Positions 20,976 to 33,565 of a stretch of DNA of 64,000 nt are shown piece after piece. The notes under the pieces are model-generated. The model was not told where the DNA came from and did not search any database. It was given only the letters and a program-made list of their open reading frames with translations. Location: positions 120,416,999 to 120,480,998 of the forward strand of contig JAKGHH010000001.1 in assembly GCA_022828595.1 (NCBI GenBank), given 5' to 3'. The first letter of the stretch is position 1. Every line of letters starts with the position of its first letter. Origin of the DNA: Nelumbo lutea (Eukaryota > Streptophyta > Magnoliopsida > Proteales > Nelumbonaceae). A program made the position numbers and the translations under genes.

Positions 20976-23130
20976 GTGTAGTGTGTGTAAAACAACGAAA
21001 TAAAACCTTCCATGTATCAATAGGGCCCACCTTGAATCAAATAAAGTAGAGAAACGTCTTGGTAGGCCACGGTAACAAATCTTGGGTTATGATTCTGATG
21101 TGGCGTAAGCAATGATGGTTGGCTCATTTTGGCGCCTCTTTTCATTCGGAACTGTGGACTCTACTCTAACAACCCTTTAAACTCTATCTGCAGCCGCACC
21201 ACGTTTTATTTACGAATTACGATTACATCAACGGGTCTGGGTTATACAAACCCAACGCGAAACAACTCTTATTTGGGTAAAAGATAGGATGCTGAAACAC
21301 TGAACGGCAACGGCTGAACCCAGCCCGCCCTCATTCCATGTATTATAGATAGTACATCTATACTTAATCATGTTTGTAAATATAATTTTTCAATATTATA
21401 ATGCCAACAACAGGTCAGATGGGATGAATTCATGTCAACCCAAATTTGATCATAATCCAATTATAGCCGACCTGATTAGGGCAGATTTGTCATTTAATCT
21501 GACCTATTGGATTCAATAAGGGTGCTCATGAAAATCGATGAATAATATATACATACACATGGAAAATTGAACTGATCAACCATTAACCCATTGATGTGAT
21601 TTGGTTTCGGTTTGAAATTTAAGAAAGTAAAAGGACCAATACGGTTTAAAAAATATGCTCGTTAACCGTACCGTGAACACTCTCCTAATCAAGAATCAAG
21701 GGTACCCGATGACCCACATATCAATATAACATAAATGGGATTGGTCCTTCTTCGCTTCACATTTTAATGACCAATACACGACCGCAATTACCAATTAGGT
21801 CCCGTCCCACCCCAAACCCGATTTAACAGGGAATTAAACAAATTCACATTTTCTCTTCTATTTTTTTTCCACGGTAAGCAATTGCACGCAATAACGTTTA
21901 GATAATGTTGTCATATTCTACGTACCCAAAATTTTCCAATCACAAAAAAGAAAAAATCCAATCACTCTGTTTGTTGCCCACCCTGTGGTTTTGAAAATTG
22001 GAAAATTGGACGGTCAGGAGCGGGTCAGGCAACCAGTTTTATTTCATCCTAAAATTGTCCTTGAGACAAAAACCGTTGATTTGATGGGTGACCACTGGCA
22101 GGTGATAAAATGATTCAGCCGGTTGATTTAGACTGTAATTCCCCTCAGAAATTTATTTGCAGTCTACTCTTAGTCTACTAATAACCCACTTCCCACAAAC
22201 GCATCCTGTCTATAAATTTGACATCAATCCCTAAAAACCTTAACTCCACCCTAGGGTGGATTGAACCATTAAAACCCCTTTAATTTTTTACTTTTTTTTT
22301 TATTTCTTAAATCAGAATAGACTGTCCATTCAAACCCAGTGCATATAATTGGGCTGTCACATAAAACATGGAACGGATACCTCAATCTCACATTTCCGCA
22401 AGAAGTTGAGAAAACTGGCTATCCCCCACATGACACAATAATTTGCATTAATTGACTGTGGATGGCTGGAGTGGGATATAATCATTAGTTCACAGCCTAT
22501 TAAACAGCCATTGCCTTTTAGTTCTCATACAAGTATTGGTTTATGGAGTTCCTTTAACTTATGGGTCGTTTGATAAGTCTTTTTAGGAACATGATCTGAA
22601 CAGTCTGAAGTTAATTTGGCTACCTGTATTTTTTCATGTCTTCCTATGTAAGAATAAAGTGAGAAAGATATGAAAAACTCTATTTAAAACTTCTCGAAAT
22701 CAGCCCAAAATAAACTTTTCGAATTTTTTGATACACCAACTTTTGGCAATTAAATCAATAATAAATTAAATGTAAAAAGACCATATCACAGTCTACCCAA
22801 CTTATAAACAACTAAAAAATCACATAAAAAGATGCCACAAACAGAGCCTTATTTGTAGACACTATGATTCACCGTTCACGTTGATAAAAACAAATGGTGT
22901 AGTCAAAGGAAGTTTCCTCTAGACAAAGATATGGATGGCCTAGAGGTAGAAGAGTTTAGAGACAAACAATAAGCCCACCGAACCACCTATCCATAAAAAT
23001 CCTGATCCTGATCACATAATTTAAGTAATGAACTCACATGATTTGTCCCCTTGTCTGTGTACGATTGTAATCCGGTGGGCAAATCAATGAATCAGCGTAA
23101 GTATACTATTTGAGATAAAGTATGAGTACT
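20976..23130. other. Intergenic DNA, no gene seen
   Basis: Non-coding sequence upstream of PDC copy B, with scattered AT-rich and pyrimidine runs. I recognise no conserved protein, RNA gene or intact transposon here. Confidence 0.4.
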
Positions 23131-23134
23131 ATAA

Positions 23135-23533
23135 GGCCCTGTTTATTTTTCTGTAAATTATTTATATGGATAAATGTATCTATCCAGGGAAACACTTATT
23201 CATGTAAATGGATTTATTTATATTCTTTTATTTTTTTAGGTAAATAAAGTAATCGCCATTTTAGTGTTAGTACTTCCCCTAAGTGAAAAAATTATTATTA
23301 AAATAGGCACTTTTATCCCATTCAAGTGTTAATGACTTTCCCCCAAGTGAAAAAATTTATTTACCCATCTAGGAAATAGTTATTACATTCACGAGTAAGT
23401 AATACCTATGAAAATAAACTTTCTCTGGTTCTCACATAAATCTAAAAAAAATATATGAATTTTTTGGTCAATGAGAATCAAAATCCTATTGACCAAATTC
23501 TCCCTTCAAAATCCAAAAAAAAAAAAAAAACCC
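23135..23533. mobile_element. Tourist-like MITE
   Basis: Flanked by TAA at 23132-23134 and 23534-23536. It begins GGCCCTGTTTATTTTT and ends with a poly(A) run then CCC. It shares the GGCCTYGTT ends and the interior pattern of GTAAATTA/GGTAAATAAA motifs with 19434-19692. Confidence 0.6.
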
Positions 23534-23809
23534 TAAATGGTATCCGAAAATCCAATTTCGTGTTTGAGATCAAGGGTATAATCGCATTATTAAATAGTTT
23601 GAGCTTGAATTCCATTAGCCTCAATTTGAGTTCAAATGTTAAATAAGTTTAATTAATTATTTGAACTCCAATATGAAACTTGCACAATTTATTTTGTTAG
23701 ATTGAATTTGGATATGATTATTCTATCCAATCAATATCTGAATCATTAATATACACATATGAGAATGACCTAAATACTATATATTCCTCTCTAATAAAAT
23801 TATAGGACA

Positions 23810-24690
23810 AATTATAAACTCTCTGTACTTTGAGGCTAATAACACTTAGCACCCTGAACATTCATTTTTGACAAAGACCCACCTTGAGCTTCCAGATTCC
23901 AACACTTTGTCCTGGACATTAGAATTTCATTAGGCTGAGTTTGGTTGAAATACAAATAAATTTGCACTAATGCAAAAATATGACAGTGCAAATAATTTGA
24001 GTGTAAACTCTGACCTATCTTTGTTTCAAATTTTAGTTTATTTTGTTTGATTGCAGTATAAATAAAGTAAATTAAGACATGAAGCAGAATAAAGTAAAAT
24101 CCAAATCAAAATTAAAATAGAATTTGCATTTTCTTTATTTGCATTTCCATGCATTTGTACTAGTGCGAATAAAATTGCACAGCAACCAAACACAGCCTTA
24201 GTTAAATTTCATTAAAGATTCTCATGTATTTGTTTTAAACATTTCCATAACCCCAAATTTCCTTTGAGATCATTTTGCAAAAAAAATTGAAAAAATACAG
24301 CAAAAATAAAAAGAAAAGAAAAATAGGAAATTGTAAAAAAAAAAGGAAATACAACTAAACTGAAAAAAAAAAGATAAAAATACATCAAAATAAAGAAAAA
24401 CAAAGAATTAAAGAAAATGAAAAGTAATAGAGGGAAATACAAAAACATTAAAAGTCACAAAAAAAGGCTAAAAATACAATAAGAGATATAATGCTTTAAT
24501 ATGACTATTTTTTTTTATATTTTCTTAACTTTGAATGGGTGTTTTAGTAATTTTACCTTTACTGTCAAGCCCATTAGCATGACAAGGGCAAAGTGCTGAA
24601 AGCTTCAAAATGGGTCTTTGTTACAAATGAAAATTTGAAGGGTTAAGTGTCACTACCCTCAAAATGAGGGCATGTCAATCTTTAATATAT
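23810..24690. mobile_element. Foldback element split by a nested MITE
   Basis: The left arm (GTACTTTGAGG, AACACTTAGCACCCTGAAC, GACAAAGACCC, CACTTTGTCC) is mirrored by the right arm (GGGCAAAGTGCTGAAAG, GGGTCTTTGTTACAAATG, GGGTTAAGTGTCAC, CTCAAAATGAGG). The A-rich region 24280-24450 lies inside. Confidence 0.65.
23933..24197. mobile_element. Tourist-like MITE nested in the foldback
   Basis: 265 bp, with TTA at 23930-23932 and 24198-24200. Ends are GGCTGAGTTTGGTTG and CAACCAAACACAGCC, nearly perfect terminal inverted repeats. The interior has paired TTTGCACTAATGC/GTACTAGTGCG motifs. Confidence 0.8.
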
Positions 24691-25193
24691 CCACAATTAT
24701 ATTACAGTTTATTTCTTTGTTTTGTAAAGGTTACAAGGATAAAAACATCAATTAAATTTGTTTAGATTCAGATAATTGAATTCGGATTACAAATGATCTG
24801 TCAGATATCGATTAAATTCAAATAATCAGTTTTCTAATCGAATTTGAATTTAGATATTAGCTGATTCAGTTCGCTCCATTTACACCCTTATCAGAAATTC
24901 AAGATCATATATATAATAATAACAACAGTAAATAACTAAACACATACATTTTTACAGATACAAAGTACACAAAATAGTGGAGGAGCCTTTCTTTTGTTCT
25001 CATGCTCCAACCACACGACATTTCGTCTCGTATGAACCAGAAACAACAAATGAAATTAATGTAGTACAAACACATTCTCACATCAGCGTTTCACAGAAAA
25101 TTTAAGAAAGAAAACTGAGACCTCATTTAAAAATAAACCAAGTAGTATATAACTGAAGCACAGAGAAGAATGGAATTGGATTGACGTGTAAGT

Positions 25194-26049
25194 CTAGCAG
25201 GGGATATGAGAGGTAAGCCACTCCAAGACGTGAAGCGGGGCATTGATCAGCTCTAGGGCAAAGTCCACCAGGGCCGGCACGCACAGGCAACATGGGCATA
25301 TCAAACCCACTACCGACCTATCCCAATAACAAATGAACAAGCAAGCAAATAAATAAACAGATAAAAATCAGAAATATCACTAGAAAAGCCCAAAGCCAAT
25401 TAAAATAATAATAATAATAATCGATGAGCAAAAAGCTCAAAATGGGCTTTTCGCATAAAAAAATCCCAATTAAAAAAGTAGGGAGAAATTAAAAAAAAAA
25501 AAAAGTTGATGATCAGCTAAACACTAAAAAAGTGTTTTTGTAGAAAGCCCATTTCAATAAGTGACTTTCATAAGTTCATTTTAGGCCAAAAAGTACTCTC
25601 AAATGAGCTTAGATCTCTTATCCACAAATTTTTTCTTACAACCTTACTCACAGTAATATTACAAATTTACAACTATACATTGAAAATATCTCCCTTGTCA
25701 TTCAGGGAGCTGTCCCTAATACATAATGGGAGTAATGTCTTGTAGATTGGGATGTGGGAAGAATTTATGAGTAGTTAGAGTTTGGGGTGCAAATGGGGTT
25801 GGTCTGAGTTAACAGTTTAATCTATTTTGTGCTAGGGCTTTGGGTTGAACCGATCAAAAATCTGACAAAATCTCAAACCCTAATCCTCAAGAATAACACC
25901 ATCCAAGAAATTATAAAGAAGAGAGAGAGAGAAAACCCGATGGCCCAGACAATGACGCCAGCGATCGATACAAAGAGGGACAGGATGACACAGGGCAGGG
26001 CCAGTAGAAAGGCTAAAGGCCGGCATCCGCAGCAATCCACAGGCCTCAT
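25194..26049 (-). CDS. TAX: TAXIMIN-like small cysteine-rich membrane/signalling peptide (78 aa, two exons)
   Basis: Two minus-strand exons, 25937-26049 (113 nt) and 25194-25317 (124 nt), joined by a GT-AG intron of 619 bp, give 78 aa. The N-terminus ([20 protein letters not shown]) is followed by a hydrophobic segment ([18 protein letters not shown]), a CPCCLC cluster, and the C-terminus [16 protein letters not shown] then TAG. This matches the plant TAXIMIN family: CRPLGFLLGLPF-type start, VVWIIG, CPCC, and a WFTxxIPC end, about 73 aa. In the literature these peptides affect organ separation and metabolic regulation. The split codon GG|G restores the family pattern WxIG-S-V, which supports the junction. 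An in-frame ATG 24 nt upstream (26073) is possible, but the family starts just before the CxxCRPL block. A weak TATA-like AATATAAAG lies about 90 bp upstream on the minus strand. Confidence 0.85.
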
Positions 26050-26266
26050 GCTATTCTTCCTTCTGTCTTTCATTGTTCTCGTGCTGTGCTATTCAACTTA
26101 CTTGATGCATTTTCTAGTCGGCTAGTCCTTCCTACTTTATATTATTCGTTTTGGGGTGACAGAAACAGAAAAAAACATAAAAGAAACTAGGAGACGCAAC
26201 ATGTTTGGTGCCGTTCACCCAAAGCAACGATCATGTATCGAAAAAGTAAGGGAGAAAAGCCGTTAA

Positions 26267-26386
26267 GATAAAAAGAACCAAACAAACGTCCATTCTGTAC
26301 CGATTATTAAACTTTTAAAACCACATCTCTGAACCTTCCTAAATCTTCAATATGGGACTGATGGACGTTTGTTTGGTTCCTTTTAA
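26267..26386. repeat. Inverted repeat with 22-bp arms
   Basis: AGAACCAAACAAACGTCCAT near 26271-26290 is repeated inverted as ATGGACGTTTGTTTGGTTCC near 26361-26380, with a loop of about 70 nt. The arm resembles the ends of Tourist-like MITEs, so two abutting MITE ends are an alternative reading. Confidence 0.6.
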
Positions 26387-26739
26387 GAGTTACATTTCTG
26401 AACCACATCAGTCTCATATTTTCCAAAGCAAACCACTTTGATTAAGTCCACAATTCAAGAACTACATTTCTACAAGCGAATCAGAGCTATATAGGCATTT
26501 GGACAAAGAATTCTAGGCCGTGGGCATGATCAAGCAAATCACTTGTGCTACGACATTAATGTTATAAAGTTATTGCACTGGACTAAAATAATAAAATGAA
26601 AAGCCTTTTATGTATACTGTTATGGTCCTAGATGAAGTGACATGTTGGTGGGGCTACACCAATACATTCTCCGTTTTAACTTTTAACATAGAGCCCTGAT
26701 CTGTTTCTTACAGAGTTTCTTCACACCGATCTCACATCA

Positions 26740-26810
26740 CGTACCAGCTATACATTGGGAACATCTCTCATACTTGTGTGTTATTATTCATGGGAGATAT
26801 TTCCAATACA
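26740..26810. repeat. Short foldback of a dispersed family
   Basis: ATTGGGAACATCTCTCAT pairs with ATGGGAGATATTTCCAAT. Related pairs occur at about 29010-29080 and, weaker, 25678-25735. Confidence 0.6.
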
Positions 26811-27110
26811 AGGTGGGATGTGGCTGTCAGAATGGTGCGAGGAGCAGATCCCAATGCTATTGTAGAAAAAGTGAACTCTTCAAGGTTGCCAAGATAAACT
26901 TTACATGTAGCCCATGAAGGAAAGAACTTCCTCTCTTTCCAACCTTAAAAAACCCACGTCTGGTTGCTCACTTGCTCTTAGTGGTGATTTTTCAGAAGTT
27001 TCTTTGAAAGTGTTATGTTAATTGACCGGTAATTTGCCATGCAAAGTTGCAAACTAAGAAGTGATTGTTAACGGCATCCATGAAAAGAAATGATTTTTGC
27101 AAGTTGAAGG

Positions 27111-27260
27111 GTAGACCAAAAAGGATTTATGTAACCGAGAACAACCCCATTTGAGTGACTTTCTTTTTTGGTAACCTAGTAAGAAATGATTTAAGCGCTT
27201 GTATGGAATGGCAAAACAGGATTTATGTAACCGAGACCAACCCCATATGAGTGGAATAAG
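27111..27260. repeat. Imperfect 96-bp tandem duplication
   Basis: GGATTTATGTAACCGAGA followed by ACAACCCCAT occurs at 27123 and again at 27219 in the same orientation, with related flanks. Confidence 0.6.
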
Positions 27261-27639
27261 GCTTGTATGATGATGAAAGCATATACCCATTTCTGCCATA
27301 GGCTTATGTGAACAAGTTATTGAAGAGGTTGTGACTTGTGAGTTCCTTAATGGTTGAAGCTAGTGGGATTATTGATTATTATAATACCTCAAATATTTAA
27401 TTAATTAATACTTTTATCCTTTCAAAAACAAAATAATAAGTCATTCAATTCAACTTTTATCAAACAGCCCTTAGCACCTACACAATTTCTTTCCACAATC
27501 AGGTTATTCCATCCAAAAGAGTATGGGTATATGGATATCCAACTTGGGCAGCCACTTGAACCTAATTTCTGGTAGGGATGCAACTTGAGCAGGCTTCGAT
27601 ATTGCAAAACATATTGATAAGTTAAGTTAAAAAAATACA

Positions 27640-28515
27640 GAATTTTCCTCTCTGTTCTCCCTTCTTCTTCTTCACTGCGATAAAGAGTAGAGCCGATAGT
27701 CTCTATTCTAAAGATGGAGAAAGTTAAAAAAAAACAATAAAATTAATAAATTAATAAGATAAAAACAAGAGTATGAGGGAAAATGAGAACAAGAATAAGG
27801 GAAAATAAATGGAGAGATGGAAAGGGGAGGAGGAGTAGCGACACTATTCTCGTTGCTCATGAAGCAGAGTAGATGTGCTCCTTCAAAAACAAAAGCAACA
27901 GTTTTGAGAGAACTTATGTAAAATCGCCATCCGCTGCCGCTCTTGTTTCTCCTTGCTGTTGTGACAAGAAGGAAATCTGTCGTTGCAAAATCGTCGGCCG
28001 TTGTTGCTTTTGTTTCTCCTTGCTGTTGATGACAAGGAAATTCACCACTGCTCCTTGTTGCTCACCACCATAGATGAAGCCCTTTTGAGGAAGGAAATCC
28101 GGATGACAATTGTTGGTCGTTGTGATTCATGGAATTCACCTTTGATCGACGTCGGTTGTGGTTGCCGCAGGTCGTCAGCCGCGCCGTTGGAGTATGAGAA
28201 GGAGGGTTGGAACTTGAAAGGGTTAGAAGTTAGAATGAAAATGAACTTTCGTTCTAACCTGACTCATAAGGGAGAATCTAAAATATGAATGGATTTTTTT
28301 TTTTTTAAATCAGACGAAAATAAATTTTAACTACCTGCAAACCGCTACTTGGGTTGAACGGTTTAGCGGTTCGACCGTCCAATTCAATGGCTTTTCGACT
28401 TTTTCAACAGTTATTACTAAATAACGCTTTACATTATAACCGGACCCGGGGCTGAATGGTTACCAATTTTCCGGTCCAACCGTTCGGTCTGGTCCGGTTT
28501 TGAAAACCATGGTTT
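27640..28515. mobile_element. Possible MULE-type non-autonomous element
   Basis: A purine-rich then GC-richer body (27660-28270) is followed by ACCGCTACTTGGGTTGAACG and ends GGTCCGGTTTTGAAAACC. The layout resembles 33566-34663. The left boundary is uncertain, and small open frames inside match no family known to me. Confidence 0.35.
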
Positions 28516-29009
28516 AAACTTCCATATGTAATTTAAGAAACAAACATTAATTTTGTTCTTGGTAATAAAGAAGTTTACTAAAGTATGCCAAACACAAATG
28601 AATATTTATAAAATTTAAAGAGTTTATAAAATTATGTCAAAAGTTAAAATTAAATCATATGCTACTTTGAAACCCATTTGTGTGTTGTGATGGTTGAATT
28701 TGCGTGTTATGCGAGAGCCTTGAGTACAGATTTCTATAGATGCATATTCAATGTACCCATAACTGTGGATCATGATGCGTATGCTCTCTTAATTAAGTAA
28801 AAATATATGCAACTTGTGGAAAGCGCTTAATTATTAATCCGCTGCGTGTGGAATGTATCTTTTCACCATAAGGTTGGCCGGCCAAGCGTCAGTGAGGATA
28901 ATTCATAATTGTGGACCGTAGCGCCCTCATGAAACTGATGCCAGCCTAAAAATCCCAACCCCAACAAATTTCAAATCAGCCCCCACAGCACATCCCTGCC
29001 GTGTTTTGA

Positions 29010-29080
29010 GAATATCTCCCGGTGTATTAGAAATATTTTTAATATTATCATTGGGAGATGTTTCCAATATATATGTGCTG
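29010..29080. repeat. Short foldback, same family as 26740-26810
   Basis: AATATCTCCCGGTGTATT is mirrored by CATTGGGAGATGTTTCC, flanked by a wider pair CCCCACAGCACAT and ATGTGCTGTGG. Confidence 0.6.
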
Positions 29081-29099
29081 TGGAACGTTATAGGGGGCA

Positions 29100-31785
29100 A
29101 TCTTGTGGGAGTTGATTTGATCACACCTATATATATATATATAAGGCTAAATGGTAAAATATTCCAGATGTGTTTTAAGATTAACAGTCCGAGGAAATTC
29201 TGTTATTCAATGATGATAGCTGAAACTCCTAACATAAGAATGGAAACAGCCTGAAACCCAAGGACCTAAACCTGTAGATTGGTCATTTGACAGTTGGCTA
29301 ATCATTGTCGGATGGCTCGCCTCTGAAGAGCTCAGAACTGATGATGCAGAAACATAGCTTTCACTATCTCATTCAATGATGTAAATTTGCAGTCTGTACA
29401 TTATGCACCACGAGGCCAACTCTAACTCTTAGGTCATTGCTCCACATTCCACCAAGGAGAATGCTTTCTAGGGTAGCACAGAGCCAGAGAGTGGTAAAGC
29501 GTTCAGAGCATTGCAATTATCAAATATATACTAAATCAATGTTTATTTGAATGACCTAAAAAGGTGGTGTATTCTGGACTGTGGAACTTGAAAGATGGGA
29601 GTATTTACCATGGTCCATGGTGCACTCCGAAACCAAACAAAATAGACATTTACCACAGTATCAAACACCACCCAAATGAATTGATCTCTTGGATTGACCA
29701 CATCTGAAGGCCCCACCTATGCAGGAAATAACCTTGTATGGAACCGCAACAAGCAACAGGCCCTTTATATAAATTACAGTTGGATCTATAGAGTGAAAAC
29801 CAGTGAAAAGATAGATGCATGAATGTAATCTACAGCTGCTGCAAGAGAAAATCAAGCTCAGACGTCATTACTAGATGAAGCTGCTGCATCGGCCACCGTG
29901 GCACCCAAGCTCCCAACTCCTTAATTCTGTGTATGCATAAACAATACACATCCACGCCGGCATGCTGCAAAATATTTGGAAGCAATGACGACTTAATAAT
30001 AAAAAATTACGATTACAATTCAACACCCGGATATACATGCGTCATGTATAAATCCTGCACTTAAGATGATGCAATGCAACCTTGGCCTCCCCGACTGTTG
30101 CACCTTTGAGACTCTTCAGCCTCTTCCAAGTGACCGTGGTTGGTGGACTCCTCCATTCGCAATTAGACAAAACCAATTTTACAGTTAACCAGCAAATATA
30201 AACTATTACAAACTTCTAACAAGTAACATCCAGACGAGCAATAACATTGGTTAGAAATTTACAGTGACTACTACACGGTCTCTAATCACCACCATATCAT
30301 ACAAATTTTGATGGGGAAACCTGTGATTTAAGACCAACAGGGTCCATCTGATTGGAAGAATAAAACCCACATAAAAATCATCGCCTTTCTATGAATTCAG
30401 TAACTGACAAAAACACTCCTTTTTGTAGAACCACGAAAGGTCTTGAAAACTGCCTGATTCATATACAACCAGCAGACAGTCACATTCCAACAATCATCAG
30501 AACTAACCAATTCTTTATCTTAAATCTTACATCTCCCATCTCCAAGTATCTGCCATATGAAAAATAACTCGATAAGCAATTAGGCAAAAAATCAAAATAA
30601 AAAGGAGAATTTTAATTTTACAATAACCACAACAAAACATGTTCCTTCAAGCACATGTGCCATAATCTTCTTTGTGGTCAGGAGATGAAAGAAACCTCAA
30701 GACTGGAAGTTTTCCTTTCACAACCAAGTTTTGATAAGTCATCTAAAAGAAACCAAGTTGAGTGCACAAGATCTGTGATACTGTTCTGCAAATTTATCTG
30801 TCTACTTGTACCATACGGCAAAATAAACAAAATGGTTTATTTGCAAAAAATATCGAGCATCAACAGCCACATATCACAAAATGAGAAAATAAGGGTTTTA
30901 CTGGAAATGGTAAATGGGTTAGAATAATTTAATTGTCAATATTTAAATTACAGATAGGAACTTCATGCTGTTACTGTAGAGGACATCCTACTTTTAGACC
31001 CTATTCATCTAAAACAGAACTTTATTTAGGATATTCATCTTTAACAGAATGTTACTACTACCTTATGGATGATAAATATTCTTAACTACCAGATGAGGCC
31101 AGAATCCAAGGTTCCAGCCACAGGTTCACAACTCAAACTGTGAAACCAAAGGTTTTAACACAAATCCTACAATTCAATCCTATTCCTAAAAAATTTAGAA
31201 ATTACTGTCCAAATACCATGATTCGACATGCGAATCTTACAAACCAAGTACTTCTATGAAAGCAAATGTAGATACCAATTAATGCAAACTCTGATGTCCA
31301 TCCAATCAAAATTTGTTTCTTTTTTTTTTATGTTCTTCCTAAATGGTCTCTACCAGTGAAGTCTACCTGAAATGCTTGGAGACGGGTGGTCCGTGGATTT
31401 GTTCAAACTCTTCTGGGCCAAGAGGTCAGAAAGAGGATACCACTTTACACTTGTTTTCAGAAGGGGCATGTGATTAAGATTGTTATTCTCATGTTTGTTA
31501 AACACCAAACACTTTAACAACACAAAAGAATATAGGAAAAAATGCAGCAACCAAATTGGGTTCTTTGCAAACCAGAATGTCTCCACATGGTAAAAGTATC
31601 TCCCCAAAGAAATGCAGCAACCAAAGATAACAGAGCCTTTTCAAAACCAGTGACTAACCAACAAACAAAAAACATGTTATTGATAAGAAAACCATAAAAA
31701 CCATGATAACCAATAAATTTCTTTTGTAAATGTTTTCCTTTCCATAACAACTGATTAACTTCTATAACTAGAACATGACTGAAAT
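29100..31785. other. Intergenic DNA, no gene seen
   Basis: No recognisable exon series, RNA gene or intact element. Short minus-strand open stretches near 30060-30150 (for example WKRLKSLKGATVGEARLH) have no family match known to me and no clear splice partners. Confidence 0.35.
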
Positions 31786-31788
31786 TAA

Positions 31789-32148
31789 GGCTGTGTTTGC
31801 AATACAAACGCCGAACCAATGTATTAATGTACTCCGGTTCACGTTTGCGAGCATTTGGTTGCCATATAAAAAAGTAATGATTAAGATATCAAAAATGTTT
31901 TATCTGACATCTTTGTATCGTGAGAAGAGAACATTACTGTACCCATTTTTTGGATACAAACTTGCTCTTCTTATAAATGGTGTGCTTGAGCAAAAATATA
32001 AGGCATTTAATGATGGGGCCATGTTTTGCACCGATTTCAAACAAACAGGAAGAGTACAAAAAACGGGCTATACTTTGCATTCATGAACCGGAAAGAGAGT
32101 ATTTATGCAGAGTACATATTTGCATTTGCATCAGAACCAAACACAGCC
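31789..32148. mobile_element. Tourist-like MITE (360 bp)
   Basis: Flanked by TAA at 31786-31788 and 32149-32151. The ends are GGCTGTGTTTG and CAAACACAGCC, perfect over 11 bp. Inner pairs such as TGTACTCCGGTTCA and TGAACCGGAAAGAGAGTA fit PIF/Harbinger. Confidence 0.82.
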
Positions 32149-33565
32149 TAATAAACAAATGCAAATGAGTCTAAGAGCTTAAGCATAATATCTTTAATGT
32201 GATTCACAGGATAGGCAACCCAACAACTTGCATCATACTACATATGCCATCCATTACATTCAAAAAGATAAGTAGACTAAGAAATGACCAAGCATTATAC
32301 AAGTAATATTTTTATGTATATGAGGAAATCAAAAAGCTTTATTTGATTGCAGAGAAAATCCAAACTGGGTGCAAAAATAACATCCTTCTCAGATTTACAG
32401 GTATTTGCGGACATCATGATTTGCACATGATACCAAAAAACAATGCCTTCTTGTCTCGTTTTACACATTTTGCATCCCAAAACTGATGAAAAATGTACTT
32501 CACATTTTGTATCTCAAAAACTAATGCAAAATTTACAGCTTTAAGCCCACCTTAATCACTTCCAAATTTTTGTTGAGTAAAACAACAAAGCAAAACCCAA
32601 TACAGAAGTGAACCAGAAGTTACACCATCAATTAGCACTCCTTGCACCACTGTATGAACAGAATTCAATAACATATAACATAAAGCAATATGATATTGAT
32701 GTCATGTAAAATACCTTGTAACAACATTTAACATAAAGTACTAGGATTTGGATGTCATGTAAAATACCTTATAATGTATAAAGGACAGATTTTAATATAA
32801 ACCAATGTTGAGAACTATTGAGTTATTCTTTCAACCAATCTCCTCTATGAAAATCCCAAAACTGGCCTCCACCCTCCCTTACGAAAATAGAATAGTCAGC
32901 AACTCTATTGGATTGTTCTGTGAAACCGCCAAATAGTTTAATGATTGTACTAACTGATCAAATTCCCTGTTTCTTCATTTGCAAGGATATTATCAACTTT
33001 TGACTCTAAAAGGAAACATTTAGGGGTCTTATGTTGGAAAAATAGCATGGACTTTCCCTAAACTGAGTTGCCACATGTCACCTGGAAGATTCCTTATTTA
33101 TTCTTCCACATGGCACAAACAACAACCAAATCGAAACCTCCTTTTGTGCCTGCACAAAGAGAGAGAGAAAGAGAAAGAGAGAGGTTTCTTCTGTTGTAAC
33201 ATGTCTTAGAGCTCTACTTTTTATATCAAGCCTTTGAGCCACTGAGTGCAGAACAGGTAGAGAACCCAAAAAACAATGATCAAACCCTCTTATTTGCAGG
33301 CCTGCTTCAGCCTTTAGATAACCTATTTGTATGGTAAAATATTAAAACAAAAAAGAGAACACAAGATTGGTAATAAGACAAGACGAGGAGAACAAAAGGC
33401 TACCACTTACACCACCCAAAAAACACTCCCCAAACAACTGATTTTTTTTTTGGATCAATCTCCCAAACAACTGATTACCAACCAATCTAACACTAGAAGG
33501 TTTAGTCATTTAGATAACTGTCATAGTTGTCTTTGCATCAGGTCTTAAAACTAAAATTTCTATAG

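Noticed and set aside
24212..24448. Hydrophobic 78-aa minus-strand frame resembling a membrane protein
   Set aside because: A product of an A-rich stretch inside a foldback element; no start context or family.
25829..26125. 98-aa plus-strand frame with a C-terminal membrane segment
   Set aside because: It is antisense to exon 1 of the TAXIMIN-like gene, whose family residues explain the open frame.
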